Source of the DNA: Thermoplasmata archaeon
GTDB taxonomy: Archaea; Thermoplasmatota; Thermoplasmata; Thermoplasmatales; GCA-001856825
Assembly: GCA_021797915.1 (NCBI GenBank)
Contig: JAJZYT010000008.1
Coordinates: 1 to 63,503, forward strand
Direction: 5' to 3'
Length of the DNA: 63,503 nucleotides
Part shown: positions 63,427 through 63,503 of the stretch, piece by piece
How the letters are laid out: each line of letters opens with the position of its first letter
Numbering within the stretch: position 1 is the first letter of the stretch
Notes under the pieces: model-generated
The model's input: only the letters and a program-made list of their open reading frames with translations
The model's database searches: none
What the model was told of the DNA's origin: nothing
Translations under genes and position numbers: made by a program

Positions 63427-63503
63427 TCTAATAGAAATGACAAGCTGTTATAATTAAATTATTGCTCAATGCGTGAAGTGATTTTCAAGATTGATCAAGA
63501 ATT

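Noticed and set aside
1-63503. tRNA, rRNA or CRISPR arrays
   Set aside because: No TTCRA-type T-loop with acceptor pairing, no rRNA motif and no regularly spaced repeats were seen in the intergenic regions.

Overview
The window is a chromosomal segment of an archaeon, most probably a member of the Thermoplasmatales or a close relative in Thermoplasmatota. Directly visible archaeal hallmarks are Alba, PriS, the archaeal uL11-uL1-uL10-P1 stalk operon linked to SecE and Spt5, eS17, aIF2-beta with a TRAM tail, CTP-dependent riboflavin kinase with an N-terminal HTH, archaeosine tRNA-guanine transglycosylase, and the split PurS/PurL/PurQ system. TATA-like boxes lie about 25-28 nt upstream of many start codons, as in leaderless transcripts. 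Internal operon genes carry GGTGA-type ribosome binding sites and ATGA/GTGA overlaps. A sulfocyanin-type copper protein, a copper-export operon and large repeat-built surface proteins fit an acidophile without a cell wall. The genus assignment is inference.

Layout. Positions 1-6560 hold two tandem giant cell-surface proteins built of PKD/Ig-like domains and 'GLP..W' repeats. Positions 6602-9732 hold a KaiC-like ATPase beside a divergent pair of related proteins of unknown function. Positions 9733-13946 are gene-poor (an acetyltransferase, GTP cyclohydrolase II, an SDR dehydrogenase) and end in a decayed TnpB. Positions 14416-16147 encode a sulfocyanin, a SHOCT membrane protein and a membrane-anchored winged-helix regulator. 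Positions 16367-18480 are a CBS/CGL transsulfuration pair. Positions 18728-21994 are a copper operon (TRASH-domain regulator, YHS chaperone, CPC-type ATPase and a small Cys protein).

Positions 23445-37090 form a glycan island: heptose-nucleotide genes (HddA, GmhA, HddC), rmlABCD for dTDP-rhamnose, two glycosyltransferases, an alkaline-phosphatase-superfamily phosphodiesterase and an MFS transporter. They presumably supply and assemble surface glycans for the secreted proteins in the window. Inside the island, 26653-27400 is a gene-free, hairpin-dense stretch ending in a 34-nt hairpin with the geometry of group II intron domain V. This is the best candidate for an undescribed element.

Positions 37268-41690 carry ftsZ-secE-spt5-rpl11-rpl1-rpl10-rpl12. 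Positions 41834-45692 carry an Ntn asparaginase, pyrBI, ribK, a PIN protein and aIF2-beta. Positions 46007-47186 encode a ribbon-helix-helix regulator overlapping a divergent FtsZ-like protein without a T7 loop, an arrangement reminiscent of haloarchaeal cdrS-ftsZ2. An 11-bp palindrome, ATTTGACAAAT, occurs exactly both at the ftsZ promoter and upstream of this regulator. The remainder holds a nitrilase, an orphan permease, Sua5, an APS-kinase/phosphodiesterase/RHH module, Alba, TgtA, an acetyltransferase, eS17, PriS, a secreted protein, PurQ/PurL/PurS and an MFS-DUF47 fusion. No rRNA, tRNA or CRISPR was seen. Several reading frames are broken next to homopolymers or start codons, so some pseudogene calls may be assembly errors.
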